Source: Bugula neritina
Taxonomy: Eukaryota; Bryozoa; Gymnolaemata; Cheilostomatida; Bugulidae
Assembly (NCBI GenBank): GCA_964035545.1
Contig: OZ037767.1
Span: 17,014,781-17,078,780, forward strand
Length of the DNA stretch: 64,000 bases
Reading direction: 5' to 3'
Part shown: one piece after another, positions 29,901-40,574 of the stretch
How the letters are laid out: each line of letters starts with the position of its first letter
How positions within the stretch are numbered: position 1 is the first letter of the stretch
Position numbers and translations under genes: made by a program
The notes under the pieces: model-generated
What the model saw: only the letters and a program-made list of their open reading frames with translations
Told to the model about the DNA's origin: nothing
The model's database searches: none

Positions 29901-32900
29901 CTTATGAGAAGTTTAGCAAATGATATTTTAGGAACATTTGGTTTAATGGCCGGTTGAAGTGGTTTAGCCACAAAGTCAAAGGAAGGAATTTTAAGCCAGT
30001 GAATAGCAGTGTAAAATGGTTTTATTGCATTCAAAAGTCTATCTTGAAAAAACTTTTGAGCCGTGTCTGCTCCCTGAGCCGTAGCGGTCACTATTGACAA
30101 GGAGGTCTCAGCATCGGGACTTACTCCAGTAGCAATATTAATAAGTTCAGTTGAATTATTGCTAAACAACTTAACATCAAACTGATGTAATGTAAAAAAA
30201 ATTGCTTGTATATCAATCTCATCCTTCATAGTTGTAATGATTGTCTTCCTTGTGTAGTGTTGATGACTGTGAGGTTATTTGGCAAAAATCCTTTTGCAAA
30301 GAGAGCAGTTGGGCTCTGATATGACTAGTTAAGAACCATTTTGTCCGAGCTTCTTCGTGGTTGCTAATGCCAATAATACCTCCAGATGTTTTACTGTCTC
30401 GGTTCAAAGTTTGCTGCAAGACCTGATCTGGAGCCATATCTGCAAATTTTTTTCCTGTCCTTTTTTTTACGGTGAATGAACCCTTTGCAAACATTCCATA
30501 AACTTCCGGAGCAGATTCAGGCAAATTTAGCATATCAATAAGGTATATAGGCAGCCACCTTGAGTAGTTTGTGCCATCATACGCAAAAAATACTGGTAGC
30601 ATTGCCTGCATACTGTCCAAATATAATTGCCAGTTGCCACTATGCTCAGCTCGAATAAATCCCAACATGGCTTCTACTGCATGAAGGTAAGAATTCCAGA
30701 ACATTGAAAGGTTAGATTTTAATTTAGTATCAGAATCAAACTTTTTTATAGCAGTAGCAACTTTATCTGCGACAGTGGTCCGTTCACGTAAGTTATCACC
30801 AATAGAAATATTATGATAATCTAATGGGTCAAACTGCTCATTTTCTTGAAGCCATTCCGAAAGAGATTTTAGTTTCTGCCTTGATATTGCCTCATACAAA
30901 ATCTTGTGTGCCCGTACACCTCTGTTATTATGCTTACCACATAGCACCTGTTTCACTGTAACTTCAGAATATATATCCCTGTGCACAAAAACTTGGGCGA
31001 AGCCGCTTGGTTTTACCATTTTGTCAAGTGCTGCCATGTAATTCATCAAGATATGAAAACCGCCCATTCGAATTATTGCGTTTGAAAATTCAGTTGGTTT
31101 GTTCCATTGAATCTCTTTGGCAATCTTGTAGATAGCTTGGTCAAATGTAATTATTGAATGTTTCTGATTTAAAACTTCCATAGTTTTCTTTAGCTGCAGA
31201 AGAATAGTATAAATTGTTGATGGACCTGTTGATGGTGCATTAATAATTGGGCAATACCCAATGACTGATCTTTTATTATCTTCTGTGGCAACCAAATTTC
31301 TTACATTAAAGCTACTCCAGCTGGGGCAGTTATGTGTAGAAGGATTTATATCCAATTGAAATAGTTTGATTGGGGCAAGTCTTGCCAATAGCCATGCTGT
31401 ATTTAGATTACATGAATCCTCAAGTGACTTTTTCATATTCAGTAATGTCTTTTGACTACGTTTTGTGATAAAATATGATTTTGAGAGCAATGCAGATGTG
31501 ATTTTAACAGCATGTAAATACAAAAAAGCAAGCTGCAAGAGTAAAGCATGCAAATGCAAGCGCCTGATGATGAAATGCTGTGGTTTATGTGAATGTTTCG
31601 ATTGCAACAACAAAAGTGGCCAGTCTTCTTTTTCAAACAAAGAGCCTGATTATGATGATGATGGCAACAAACACAGTTCTGATGAAGAATTATAATATAT
31701 TTAATTTGGTATATAAACGCTAGAGATAACAAAACTTTGTAATAAAGCTTGATCTATTGTAAATTAAAATTTAAATACCATCTTATTTATAAATAAATAA
31801 AATTAAAATGTCTACCAATATCTGATATAAAAGAGCATAGTAATTGCTTGTGATGCTGAAATCATAATATTACTTTTTTATGAGCCATATTTTATGTTAC
31901 TATACTTATGGATAAAAAATGGAATATTAGTGGTCTGTTAATTATTGCTGACACTCAATTTATACAGTAAATATTGAATATTAATAGTATTGATTGTAAT
32001 CAGTTATTCAAAATAAGTCAATAAGCTAATATAAATACACTAAGAATACATTTTTATCATGCTGATGTTGTTCCTATCAGCAAAGAGCAATATTATTGGG
32101 TAGAAATGCAATAATTTATAACGGAGGAGATAACTCCCGTTTTATGTTTTTTATTTGTTATGGTTGGGAAAGAAGTTATATAGTTCAGAATGTAATGAAA
32201 ACTGGGGAGCATTATTAGAACACAATAGAGTGTTTTCATACCAAAAATCAACATTCTAAATGCTAGAACAGAAAAGTAGCAGTTTAGAGAATATCCGGTA
32301 TATGCAAAAAAGTAGTTTGTCATATTATAGGCTCCGCCCACTTTTTTATTTTTGGTCAAAACTTTTGTTAGAGAAAGTTTCATATGTGTACAACATTCCT
32401 TGAAAATATTTTTAATGTCAAACTTAAACTACTCAGAAAATTAAATATTTAGAGTTCCATAGTCCCCCTTTGAAAAATGCTGAACCCCTGTATATCCACC
32501 CCTCTCACGAGAGAACCCCCCCCAGATACAAAAAAGGTACTCGCAGATCTGAGATCAGTAGAATGTTAGCTTTGCAGTGATATATAGCAACAAAGGTTAG
32601 TATTGATGTGCTCCACCCGCCCATTTTTGCATGTTGGCACCCCCACTAATAATACAATACGCACAAAGTACAAAATTGGTTTACCCAATAAAAATGCACC
32701 AAGGTGAACAATTTGACTTGCATTTTGCTGCATAACATAAACGAATTTATTAACCAAACTAACTGAAATTTCTGTTAACATTTGAGTCAATTGACCTCTA
32801 ATATGTTTGGCGGTTTGAGACTCTATGCCATTTCAAAGACGATACAGAAAATTTGCAGGGTTAAAGGTGAGTTACTGAAGCTTTAGAAATGAAACAGAGC

Positions 32901-35900
32901 AGAAAAAGCTTAGTTAAAGCAGAAGTACATATAATAGCAGAAGTACATATAATAGCAGAAGTACATATAATAGCAGAAGTATATATAATAGCAGACGGTG
33001 ACCCTGTAGGCAGTTGCCATAGCAACACAGGAAATGAACTTTTTAATATTCTATTACATATACAATGCATCAACCTACATGGTGACAAATTTCAAGTGTA
33101 TTTATGATTTAACTGTAGAGGTATATGGAATACAAGGCAGCCCAAATTAGTACAAACTGTTGATAGTTTCAAAAGTTGAGTCAGTAGAATTGCATCCAAA
33201 TAGCTGCTTTCTGCCAAGAAATTACTAAAGCATATATAGTGTAATAATTTAGTACAGAAGTTGAGCGCAAGTAGTATTAGTAAAAGAGTGTTTTGTGAAA
33301 AACTGAGTGTGAAATTACTTCGGTATAAAATAGGATTCAAGACTGACAACTCCAAACTAAACAACGTAGACATTTAGTTAATACTTTGAACGACACTAAG
33401 ATGTAGGGAATCGTAACTCCTGTACCTGCTACACTGAGAACGAAGCTGGTGGTGGCTGCAGACGTCCCAGCCTCATTTTCACCTTCACACGTGTAAACAC
33501 CATTGTGTGCAAGGGCAGACAACTTGTGTATCCTCAGCTTGTTGGGTTCCAGTATAGAGTATATATCCTCTAGTAAGAGTGTTATTCTATGAAAAAGGGA
33601 GATAACTCAAACAATTAGCAGTGAGAGTTGCCTTCTCAACAACTAGTGTACTTATCAGCATCAAGAAGTGAAAATATCGATTTTATTTTGTCTAGTTTTA
33701 AAATTAAAATTTTACAAATGCATTCCAGTAAAAGGACACATTTAATTAACAATGACTACTCTGCAATCTTAACAAGCTCTCTTCTACATTATATTCTATT
33801 CAACCACTTTAATGGTTGTTAAACAAATGTAATAATTTATTATTAATCTTTACTAGCTGTGGAAACACTGCATGTAGAAATAACTGTTTATATTGAGAAG
33901 ACAATTGCTAATGATTGATGAGACAAATTAAACTACACTCACGGTTGCTGATTGTGATACCAAGTAACCAGGGGTTGAGGCACGCCATCCACCCCACATT
34001 TCAGAGTTATTTCATCGCCAGATATTAACACACCATCTTTTGGTTTCCTTAGACTGACTTCAGTCTCTTCAGAAATCCCTGCAACAAAAGGGGGGCAGAC
34101 TTGGCTATTGTGTTATCAGGTAACACTATCACTGCGTTTCCATGACTGCGCATAATGCGAATGAATGCTTCGTACGGATTATTTGTGGTTTGCATTACCT
34201 TATAGTTGCGGTTTCATCCGATGTAACTGTTTCCATTAGCTGAATGAAAAAATCCATTCGCATAATGCGATAATGGAAACGCAGTGTATAAAACACGAAA
34301 AGGAATTTAAAACAAATAATCTGTCAAAAATAGAAATTTTGGCCAGCATGAAATTTTAAAATAGTGTTCCATTTGTACACTTGAAACTAAGTTAGGAACA
34401 ATTCTGGTAATAGTAAAAGATACATCTAAAGTAGATATGTAGCTTGCCGGCCTATAATTATAAACATTCTCAACCTGCAGTTAAGTTTATAAATTTGAAT
34501 TGAAAAGCTTTAATTCAACTAAACATTATTGTCACAGCATTACCAACTTTAGAGTGAGGAACCCTTGCCTAGTAATTAGTACATTCTAGCTGTGTTATTA
34601 TTTCTGCAGAGCCTTAACAACATTATACAGCATTAAGATACTTCAAATTGTTATCATGTGACAATTCAGTACTCCATGGTTTCTGTATTATTAGTGGTTT
34701 AGCTGTTTGAATTTTTGATGAGAAGATGCTTTGAAAGAGAAGATGCTTCGAGATGAAGCAGTGAGAAGTGACTCACAGTTCAAAGATATAGACTTCTAAA
34801 GCTTTTTATGTGGTAACGTAACTTGACTACCAATTAGCATGAAGAGATCATTGCTCTTCTGAATATACAGTATTTCAGACAAAGGAAATTATAGGAGAGA
34901 CTGAAGGGGCGTGGCCTCTTTTACAACCAGAAATAAGTTGACTTTTAACTGCTTTTGTAGGCTTGCATCGATCTTTACTTTATTACTGATTCCATTTGAG
35001 ATTTTGATTAATTAATACTCCAATTCTAACGTTACTCGCAGTTCAACATACATGGAACTCAACCCCAAACCCTGAACTATCAAGAACTACCTTCAACATA
35101 AGAAAATAATTTAGTTAGATAAGCCATCATAACAGGGTTGCAGAACAAGAAGTGGTAGCGAATTCACTTCATTGTTTTGTAGGCACGCCACTTGTTTTGT
35201 CTGCTGTCATGTTTGATGCGGCTAGATCAGTCACCCTTTGTTGAGTGAATTAGTATACAAATATTAGCAACTAGACATGGTAAATATAAACTAGTAGGAG
35301 TACAATAGAGTAGATTGCTGAGGAGATTGCTCTAACCACAAGAAGCCAAGACAAAAGTAGACCCTCCACAGTAGCAGTTTGTGATGAAAACTCACAGAGA
35401 AATCAATACTAGTAAAACCCAAGGATCTGAAAGTTTGTTTAGTATTTCATACTCAGTTTGAGTAAGATTGAGGAGTTAAATATTCTAGAGTTCACACAGT
35501 ATAGCATGTTTTAAATCCATGCAAAAACTTAGTTCCTAAGCAATTGGGCAGCTTGAAGCTTTTTTTGTTTAATTTGAACCTTGAAGAAACATCACACAAA
35601 TTTATTCATTCAATGGGCCAAAAAGAGATTTTGATTAATTAATTAATAACGGCTGGCAGTATACACAAAGCTTAGCTTCATGCTCATCTAATCAGTAGAG
35701 CTACTAGCTAGTACTAAAAGCATTCAAACCTCTGCACAAGCAATGCATAAAATATAGTCTAAAAACATGAGAATCCAAATCTAAATTATGTGCAATTTTG
35801 CCAAGCTTAGGCGGCCTGCTCTGAAAACAGATTTTTAGGTTGTTGAAAGTGAGAAACCAATAGGCAAAGTCTAATACCAGAAAGATAGCCAAAACCCGAA

Positions 35901-36577
35901 CTGTGTAGTAAAATGGTCAACAAAACCTAGCTAGCTTTTTTATTTCCAGACTTGACTGATTTATAAGTTATATATAGTTTGAATGATATCTGATGATTTC
36001 CTTAATTTTGTGGAAAAGCTGTAACAGTTAAAAAAGCAGCCCTTACATCCGATCTTTGAGCAAAAGGGAAACAGAATGATTTTTTCTTTCTAATTCAAAA
36101 ATTTGATAGAGTAACAAATTTCTAGTAAAAAGTGATAGCGAAGGAAACTTTCTTGTGCAATTTAAAGTAAAACCTAGTTTCTGAAAAAACCGACATAATG
36201 GTATGGGTTATGCTGAACTATCTCAACTAAAACTTTAAAAAAGAACAATTTCTGGCTGGCAACGAAAAATTATTCTTAAAAAAATCACTGTTACAGAATA
36301 ATTTAGGTATGGAAAAGATTTACACTGATAAAATGCTGTAGCAACTTTTTATTTTTGCATTAAACTTGATTTCCATTCAACTAGGAGCCCTATAGCCCAA
36401 CAGAAGTCAGCTGCAAGCAACAGTAGCTGAAGACGCAAGATAAAGAGTTGAATACTCACAATATGATGTATTCTGTGACACACAGACCTCCACCTCCAAG
36501 GATATCAGGAGAAATCCAATAAGAAATAAAGTAAATCGAGAAGATGAAGCAATCGAAGTGATCAGAGTCATTTTCAT
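20938..36577 (-). CDS. PTK7: PTK7-type inactive receptor tyrosine kinase (complete, 1060 aa)
   Basis: PTK7 is a single-pass Wnt/planar-cell-polarity co-receptor with a dead kinase domain. Exons in order: 36577-36460, 34078-33943, 33586-33426, 26572-26416, 26004-25874, 25699-25570, 25116-24944, 24826-24684, 24141-23982, 23782-23615, 23386-23094, 22859-22739, 22637-22446, 22304-21772, 21587-21483 and 21399-20938. They total 3183 nt, exactly 1061 codons. Signal peptide (FTLFLIGFLLISLEV); six Ig-like domains each with a Cys-Trp-Cys pattern; a transmembrane helix near residues 655-678 followed by RRVRRKRRHR; and a kinase domain from about 787. Pseudokinase marks: HKD in place of HRD (922-924) and VSSLGLSK in place of the DFG loop, as in vertebrate PTK7 (ALG). 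The VCVK lysine is retained. Vertebrates have seven Ig domains. Intron 3 holds a 5.16-kb transposon; most other introns are tandem arrays. Confidence 0.95.
23400..23500 (+). repeat. Short minisatellite in PTK7 intron 10
   Basis: Repeated CTACCTGTGTATT units (about 7). On the gene's strand they read ACAGGTAGAATAC, so each contains a CAG|GTAG donor-like string. They lie close to the exon 11 acceptor. Confidence 0.85.
23805..23985 (-). repeat. 20-bp minisatellite carrying the exon 9 splice donor of PTK7 (about 8 copies)
   Basis: On the gene's strand the unit is ACCACAGTAAGTGTCAGCAT. The exon 9 junction CCACA|GTAAGTGTCAG is the first copy. The array makes up nearly all of the 199-bp intron 23981-23783. 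Confidence 0.92.
24142..24675 (+). repeat. 20-bp minisatellite filling PTK7 intron 8
   Basis: The unit is TATCATATCATTATATAGTA with single-base variants, about 26 copies, spanning almost exactly from the exon 9 acceptor to the exon 8 donor. One unit near 24480-24510 is inverted, giving a local palindrome. Confidence 0.93.
25142..25540 (+). repeat. 20-bp minisatellite filling PTK7 intron 6
   Basis: The unit is CACCTGACATACTCTGACAG with variants, about 20 copies, between the exon 7 acceptor (25116) and the exon 6 donor (25570). Confidence 0.93.
26008..26425 (-). repeat. Minisatellite carrying the exon 4 splice donor of PTK7
   Basis: On the gene's strand units read AATACCAGGTAATATACTTC plus a variable TAGTATACAGT part (22 or 32 bp). 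The genuine exon 4 end, AATAGTACCAG|GTAATATAC, is the first copy, so its last residues (YNSTR) belong to the array. It fills intron 4. Confidence 0.92.
27489..28666 (+). repeat. Left terminal inverted repeat of the 5.16-kb transposon
   Basis: About 1178 bp. It matches the reverse complement of 31468-32646 up to ATAAAATATGATTTT, where the arms diverge. It contains the last ~70 codons of the element's gene (CXC domain and stop at 28439). Confidence 0.93.
28439..31467 (-). pseudogene. Transposon protein with PIN-like and CXC domains, broken
   Basis: Three long minus-strand blocks are collinear. Block 1, about 31440-30219, includes PSWSSFNVRNLV, IITFDQAIYKIAKEIQW, RAHKILYEAI, FFAYDGTNYSRWLPIY and LNRDSKTSGGIIGIS. 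Block 2, 30229-29426, includes SVIIDGMCILHSTK and VDVVFDVYSETSIK. Block 3, to the stop at 28439, includes LHALTGWDSVSSIF, LEYHVKRANYQVTLWQ and the cysteine cluster CKYKKASCKSKACKCKR. Between blocks 2 and 3 a PIN-like acidic motif is visible (VVIRSVDTDVAIIA, about 29240-29200). Breaks: a one-base frame change at 30219-30229, another near 29270, and an in-frame stop near 29185. The 5' end is cut by the right inverted repeat, so the N-terminal part seen in longer relatives is missing. This copy is probably not autonomous. Confidence 0.8.
31468..32646 (-). repeat. Right terminal inverted repeat of the 5.16-kb transposon
   Basis: About 1179 bp, the mirror copy of the left arm. It carries a second copy of the gene's 3' end in opposite orientation (CXC reading on the + strand, ending at 31695). 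It abuts the 5' side of the transposon gene. Confidence 0.93.
32647..33425. other. Rest of PTK7 intron 3 downstream of exon 3
   Basis: AT-rich sequence with a small 18-bp repeat (AGCAGAAGTACATATAAT, four copies at 32918-32992). No gene seen. Confidence 0.6.
34130..34286. mobile_element. 157-bp MITE-like element with CACTGCGTTTCCAT inverted ends
   Basis: The ends CACTGCGTTTCCAT and ATGGAAACGCAGTG are perfect inverted repeats, and internal CGCATAATGCGA strings extend the symmetry. TAT flanks both sides and is a possible target duplication. There is no coding capacity. It lies in PTK7 intron 1, 52 bp upstream of exon 2. Confidence 0.75.
34287..36459. other. Remainder of PTK7 intron 1
   Basis: About 2.2 kb of AT-rich unique sequence between the signal-peptide exon and exon 2. 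No gene or array seen. Confidence 0.6.
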
Positions 36578-38808
36578 TTTGAAATAAATTTATGAGAAGT
36601 TGAAAATATTAATCGAAAGAGACTCCAGAAAACTAAATGCCCATATGCAAAGCTGAACTACACAGCTTTTCCTTCCAAATTCAAAGTGCTAGCTCAAATG
36701 TATAGTCTCACAGGCTAGCAAACGCTCCTACTGTAGAATTGCTGGGGTAGTGAAGTACAAAGCTAAGACAGAGGAACCTCTTAGTGCGAATTGCACCAAC
36801 ACACCTCCTTTATTACGATTACTCAGGGCTCGTATTAGCTCTCAGGAATAAACAAAGGGCTATAGCTATCTACTCAGTTACTGTATTTGTCACTATGTAC
36901 TTGATTATTATCAAGTGCTGCTATCAACATTTGATAACCTTTTATTGTACAAATGCTAACCACACAAGACTTCCCTAAGAGCTCAATTTAAACAATTAAA
37001 TCTCAAGCACACGGCTGTTAGCATATTTTATTGGGAAAAAAATTTTATTCTGATAATTTTATATAGTTTCCTACAAGTAAAGCAGCAAATCAGGGTGTTA
37101 CAGTAGCAGAGGGCAAATCAAATAACAATAATGAATGAACGTCTTAACTGCTATTAATCTAATAAAGGGCATCTGCTTATTAGACTTTCAGTTTACACTT
37201 GCAGTAATGAATCAGAAAGATTTCACTTGCAGCTACCCTACATTTCATATGACTCAACGCTAAAACTACTAGCAAAGAGCAAATCTACCTTCAGCTACAT
37301 GTATCAGCAATGAATTTCAGAATACTTGATATATTACTAAAATATTCTTTAGAAAGACAATCATTATAATATAAAATACTACAGCGGTTTATAACTCATG
37401 AGCTTCACCTTATAGTCTGTGCTACGATTTGCAATTGTGTAAATTACTACATTAAGCTATCAATTACAGAATTTTCATCAGAACCTTTTCAAACTCCATA
37501 TGTATCATAATTATATTTGTAACAAAACAAACATATGTTTGAAAATACGAAATTATATTAGTCTGAAGTGCGTGCAATTATGAAACTGGTAAAGAAAATC
37601 AATATAACCAATTTATAACAGTCTTGTATTTATTACATGACGGATATCGTATACTTGATCCACTGGTAACTTACAGTTGTTGATCTTATAAGTGCAAACT
37701 TTTAAGCAATTCAATGTCTAAAGTTAGTAAATGAAGTAAAAAATACTGAAAATAAATATTACAGGGAATTGCAGTTTTTAAACAAAAATGATGTATGTTT
37801 TCTCACAGAAGCATCAAATATCAAACTCAATAACTACATATAGAGCATTTGATAACGAATAACTGGCTGCAAACTTTCACAAATCTGTTACTACTGCTAC
37901 TTAAAACGTACAGTAGCCTAATTTATAATTTTTATAAGATGAGCTTACATTTTTAATTCACATAAATTGAAATAATGTGTGGTTTTCTGCTTTTAAATGA
38001 AATTAATTATAATTGTGTACTAGCTGTTGTGCATTGCTATGTGTTATTGTGTATAATTAATATGCGTTATTATGGATAATAGTAAATAGTGTGTATTAAA
38101 TTGTACATGTATAGCTGTGTGAAATTGGATATTATTACGTAAAAAATGGTTATAAATAGGCAAGCCTTTACACCTTGCTTTATCTATGTTACAAAATGAA
38201 GCTTGTCATAGGAAAAACAACTTCAAATTTTGCTATACTGTACTTCTAGTCTGAATTTACTTTTTGGCTTGTTCATTCATTGTTCATCTCAACTTTATTT
38301 TGGTTGTGTGTGTTTTTGTGCATATACTTTAATTCACTTTATCTTTGGTTACAAAATATTGTTTTACATCAGTATGAACATTGGATATTTACATGTTTTA
38401 TATATTAGACTGCATGAATTTAATAATTTCAACTTTAACAGCAATTAACAACAGTACATTAATAAATTGCAGAGCTTTCAGTATTATAACTTAAAAAATA
38501 ATGATTTTTTTATTTGATATAAAATAACAAATTAGAACAAATTATTAGAATAAAAAATTAAATATGATTCATTTTACTAACCAATAAATGATAATTTGGC
38601 TCTTGGTAATGGCTAGCATTAAAATGAAAATGTAGAATAATGTAAATATAATTTATATAAAAGTTCAAAGCTGCATGGCGAGGTGTAGTAAACTGTGGGT
38701 TCTGAATGCAACTAGTGCCTACATGCTCTAGAAAGAATAAGCCAAGTATTTGAGTACAAATGAGGATAACCTTTATTGTATCAGATACAGCTCATGTGGT
38801 CCTACTAC

Positions 38809-38852
38809 CAGCGAGCTCCAGTAGTAGTCTGAACTACACTGGAACTCGCTGG
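38809..38852. repeat. 15-bp stem hairpin
   Basis: CCAGCGAGCTCCAGT pairs with ACTGGAACTCGCTGG with one mismatch around a 14-bp loop. It lies just left of a larger palindrome. Confidence 0.7.
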
Positions 38853-38880
38853 CTTTTATATACAAGCGAGACAAAGACAT

Positions 38881-38979
38881 TCCTTTGTTGCCGAGATCGG
38901 GGTTCCGAAATGCCGAAACGCCGATTTTCGGCATATCGGCATTTCGGAAGACCGAAATGCCGATCTCAGCAACAAAGGA
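38881..38979. repeat. 99-bp palindrome rich in CCGAAATGCCGA
   Basis: The arms TCCTTTGTTGCCGAGATCGG and CCGATCTCAGCAACAAAGGA pair with one mismatch, and the centre is built of repeated inverted GCCGAAA/TTTCGGC words. It is GC-rich in an AT-rich region and resembles a foldback MITE. Confidence 0.75.
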
Positions 38980-40574
38980 CACACACAAAAGAAAGCAACA
39001 TTAGTAAAAGAAATATTACATAACTTCAGAATGCGTATTTCAGTAAAATTACATTATGTTGAGCTTTAACCGTAATTACCATACTTAGGCATTAGCAAGC
39101 TAACTTACTTAACTATAATTACAGAATTAAGAATGATACGCAACAGTATTTATAATATACTGTTGCACGCTGTTATTTCGAAACTAAAAGAGGGTGAAAA
39201 TCCATTACAGAGGCTAACCACACATTAATCAAATTTGAAATAAATATGAACTTTAGCCATAGGCTGATAAAACTTTTCAGCATATTAATTATTAATATTA
39301 TAAATGTAAAACAATGTTGCTATAATATTAATATAATAATAATAATTATAACCATAATTATAATACTTATAATATTAGTAAGTAATTTATTATATACATA
39401 ACTATTATAGCAGTTATAATGTATTTATATTCATTTTATTATTGAAATCCATGTATAATCATTATATACAATATCAACATTATCATCCTGATTATTTGAA
39501 AATCACACAAACTGAAACACTGGTAGTGGTATCCGCATCATCTTCAGATGATCATGATGAGCATTAGCATAACGTTTAATAATTATATTATTATTATAAC
39601 TATTTTTAGCTACATTTCAACAAATTAAATTTGCACTCTAACAATTAGGTGTATAATTTTGATTTGCTAAAAGCATAATATATTAACATTGATAATATTA
39701 TTAATATAATATAAATTAAAATATGGATATTAATTTCATATACAATATGGCAACACATGTAGCTGTAGTGTGTACAGCAAGCAGACGCTTGAGTGCTTGT
39801 GAGGCTTTGCCTTAGCTCAAAATCGGCACCTCATTTGAAAGAATGCATTATTACAAAGACCAATGTAATAGACTACAAGCAATTAGTAGCGAGCCAAACT
39901 TAATAATTTAAAACGACCTTGGCATGGTTTCGCACTAGAAACAATTTTACTCAAAAGGTTTGAAGGGTCACAATTACCATTTGTATTATGCGAGCAAGAG
40001 ACTTTTTTAACTTTCAACTTTTAATATCAATTTCAAGATGTGTTACTCATTTTGTACAAGTGATTGAAGTTTAGAATTAATCATAAGGATAATGCTTTGC
40101 TAGTTTTTCTCTTGAAAGCACGTAGTATTAAAATTAAAATTATTGAATTCAAATCAAAGTTTTCAATGAATTACTCTTGTGGTTGTTTGTGGCATAAACT
40201 TAAAGTTATATTGCGTCATCACTCATCACAGATCACTGACTCTGAGATCAGTGATCACTAGTCCTAGAAGTAGATAGTCATAAATCATAATGATAATCAT
40301 ATCACATTCAGTGATTTACTGTCATGAAAGTGACTTATGAGTGATGAGTCATGATTATCATCACAATCTTAATGCTATTGCTAATTGCTATAATTAATAT
40401 TATAAATAATAATTTAAATTACAACATGAACATCTGGCCTTATTTTTTTATTGTGACTTCAGATGCATTTTGGTGGTACTTTAAGTTGATGCAAAAGAAA
40501 TTCTGTAATATGAAATTAATAAACACTTGTGTGTTAGTATTAAAGACATTATTGGTATTTGAATTTCTGTTTAG

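Larger units (their letters stand above)
27489..32646. mobile_element. 5.16-kb DNA transposon with 1.18-kb terminal inverted repeats
   Basis: The element sits inside PTK7 intron 3. Its ends are mirror images beginning GTGGGGGTGCCAACATGC, flanked on both sides by TA, consistent with a TA target duplication; a 3-bp ATA duplication with a TAGTGG end is the alternative. The arms are nearly identical along their full length, differing mainly in homopolymer length, which indicates recent origin. The interior codes on the minus strand for a transposon protein with a PIN-like nuclease segment and a CXC cysteine cluster. I know this protein type as a widespread uncharacterised transposon family of animals but cannot give it a catalogued name. 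Confidence 0.88.
36578..40574. other. Divergent intergenic region between PTK7 and ABCB10
   Basis: About 4.0 kb that must hold both promoters. It is strongly AT-rich, with two inverted-repeat structures (38809-38852 and 38881-38979). I see no supported gene. Confidence 0.6.

Noticed and set aside
31480-31640. N-terminal ~50 codons of the transposon reading frame beginning at 31640
   Set aside because: This part is antisense to the CXC coding sequence inside the inverted repeat, so the ATG there is not a credible start.
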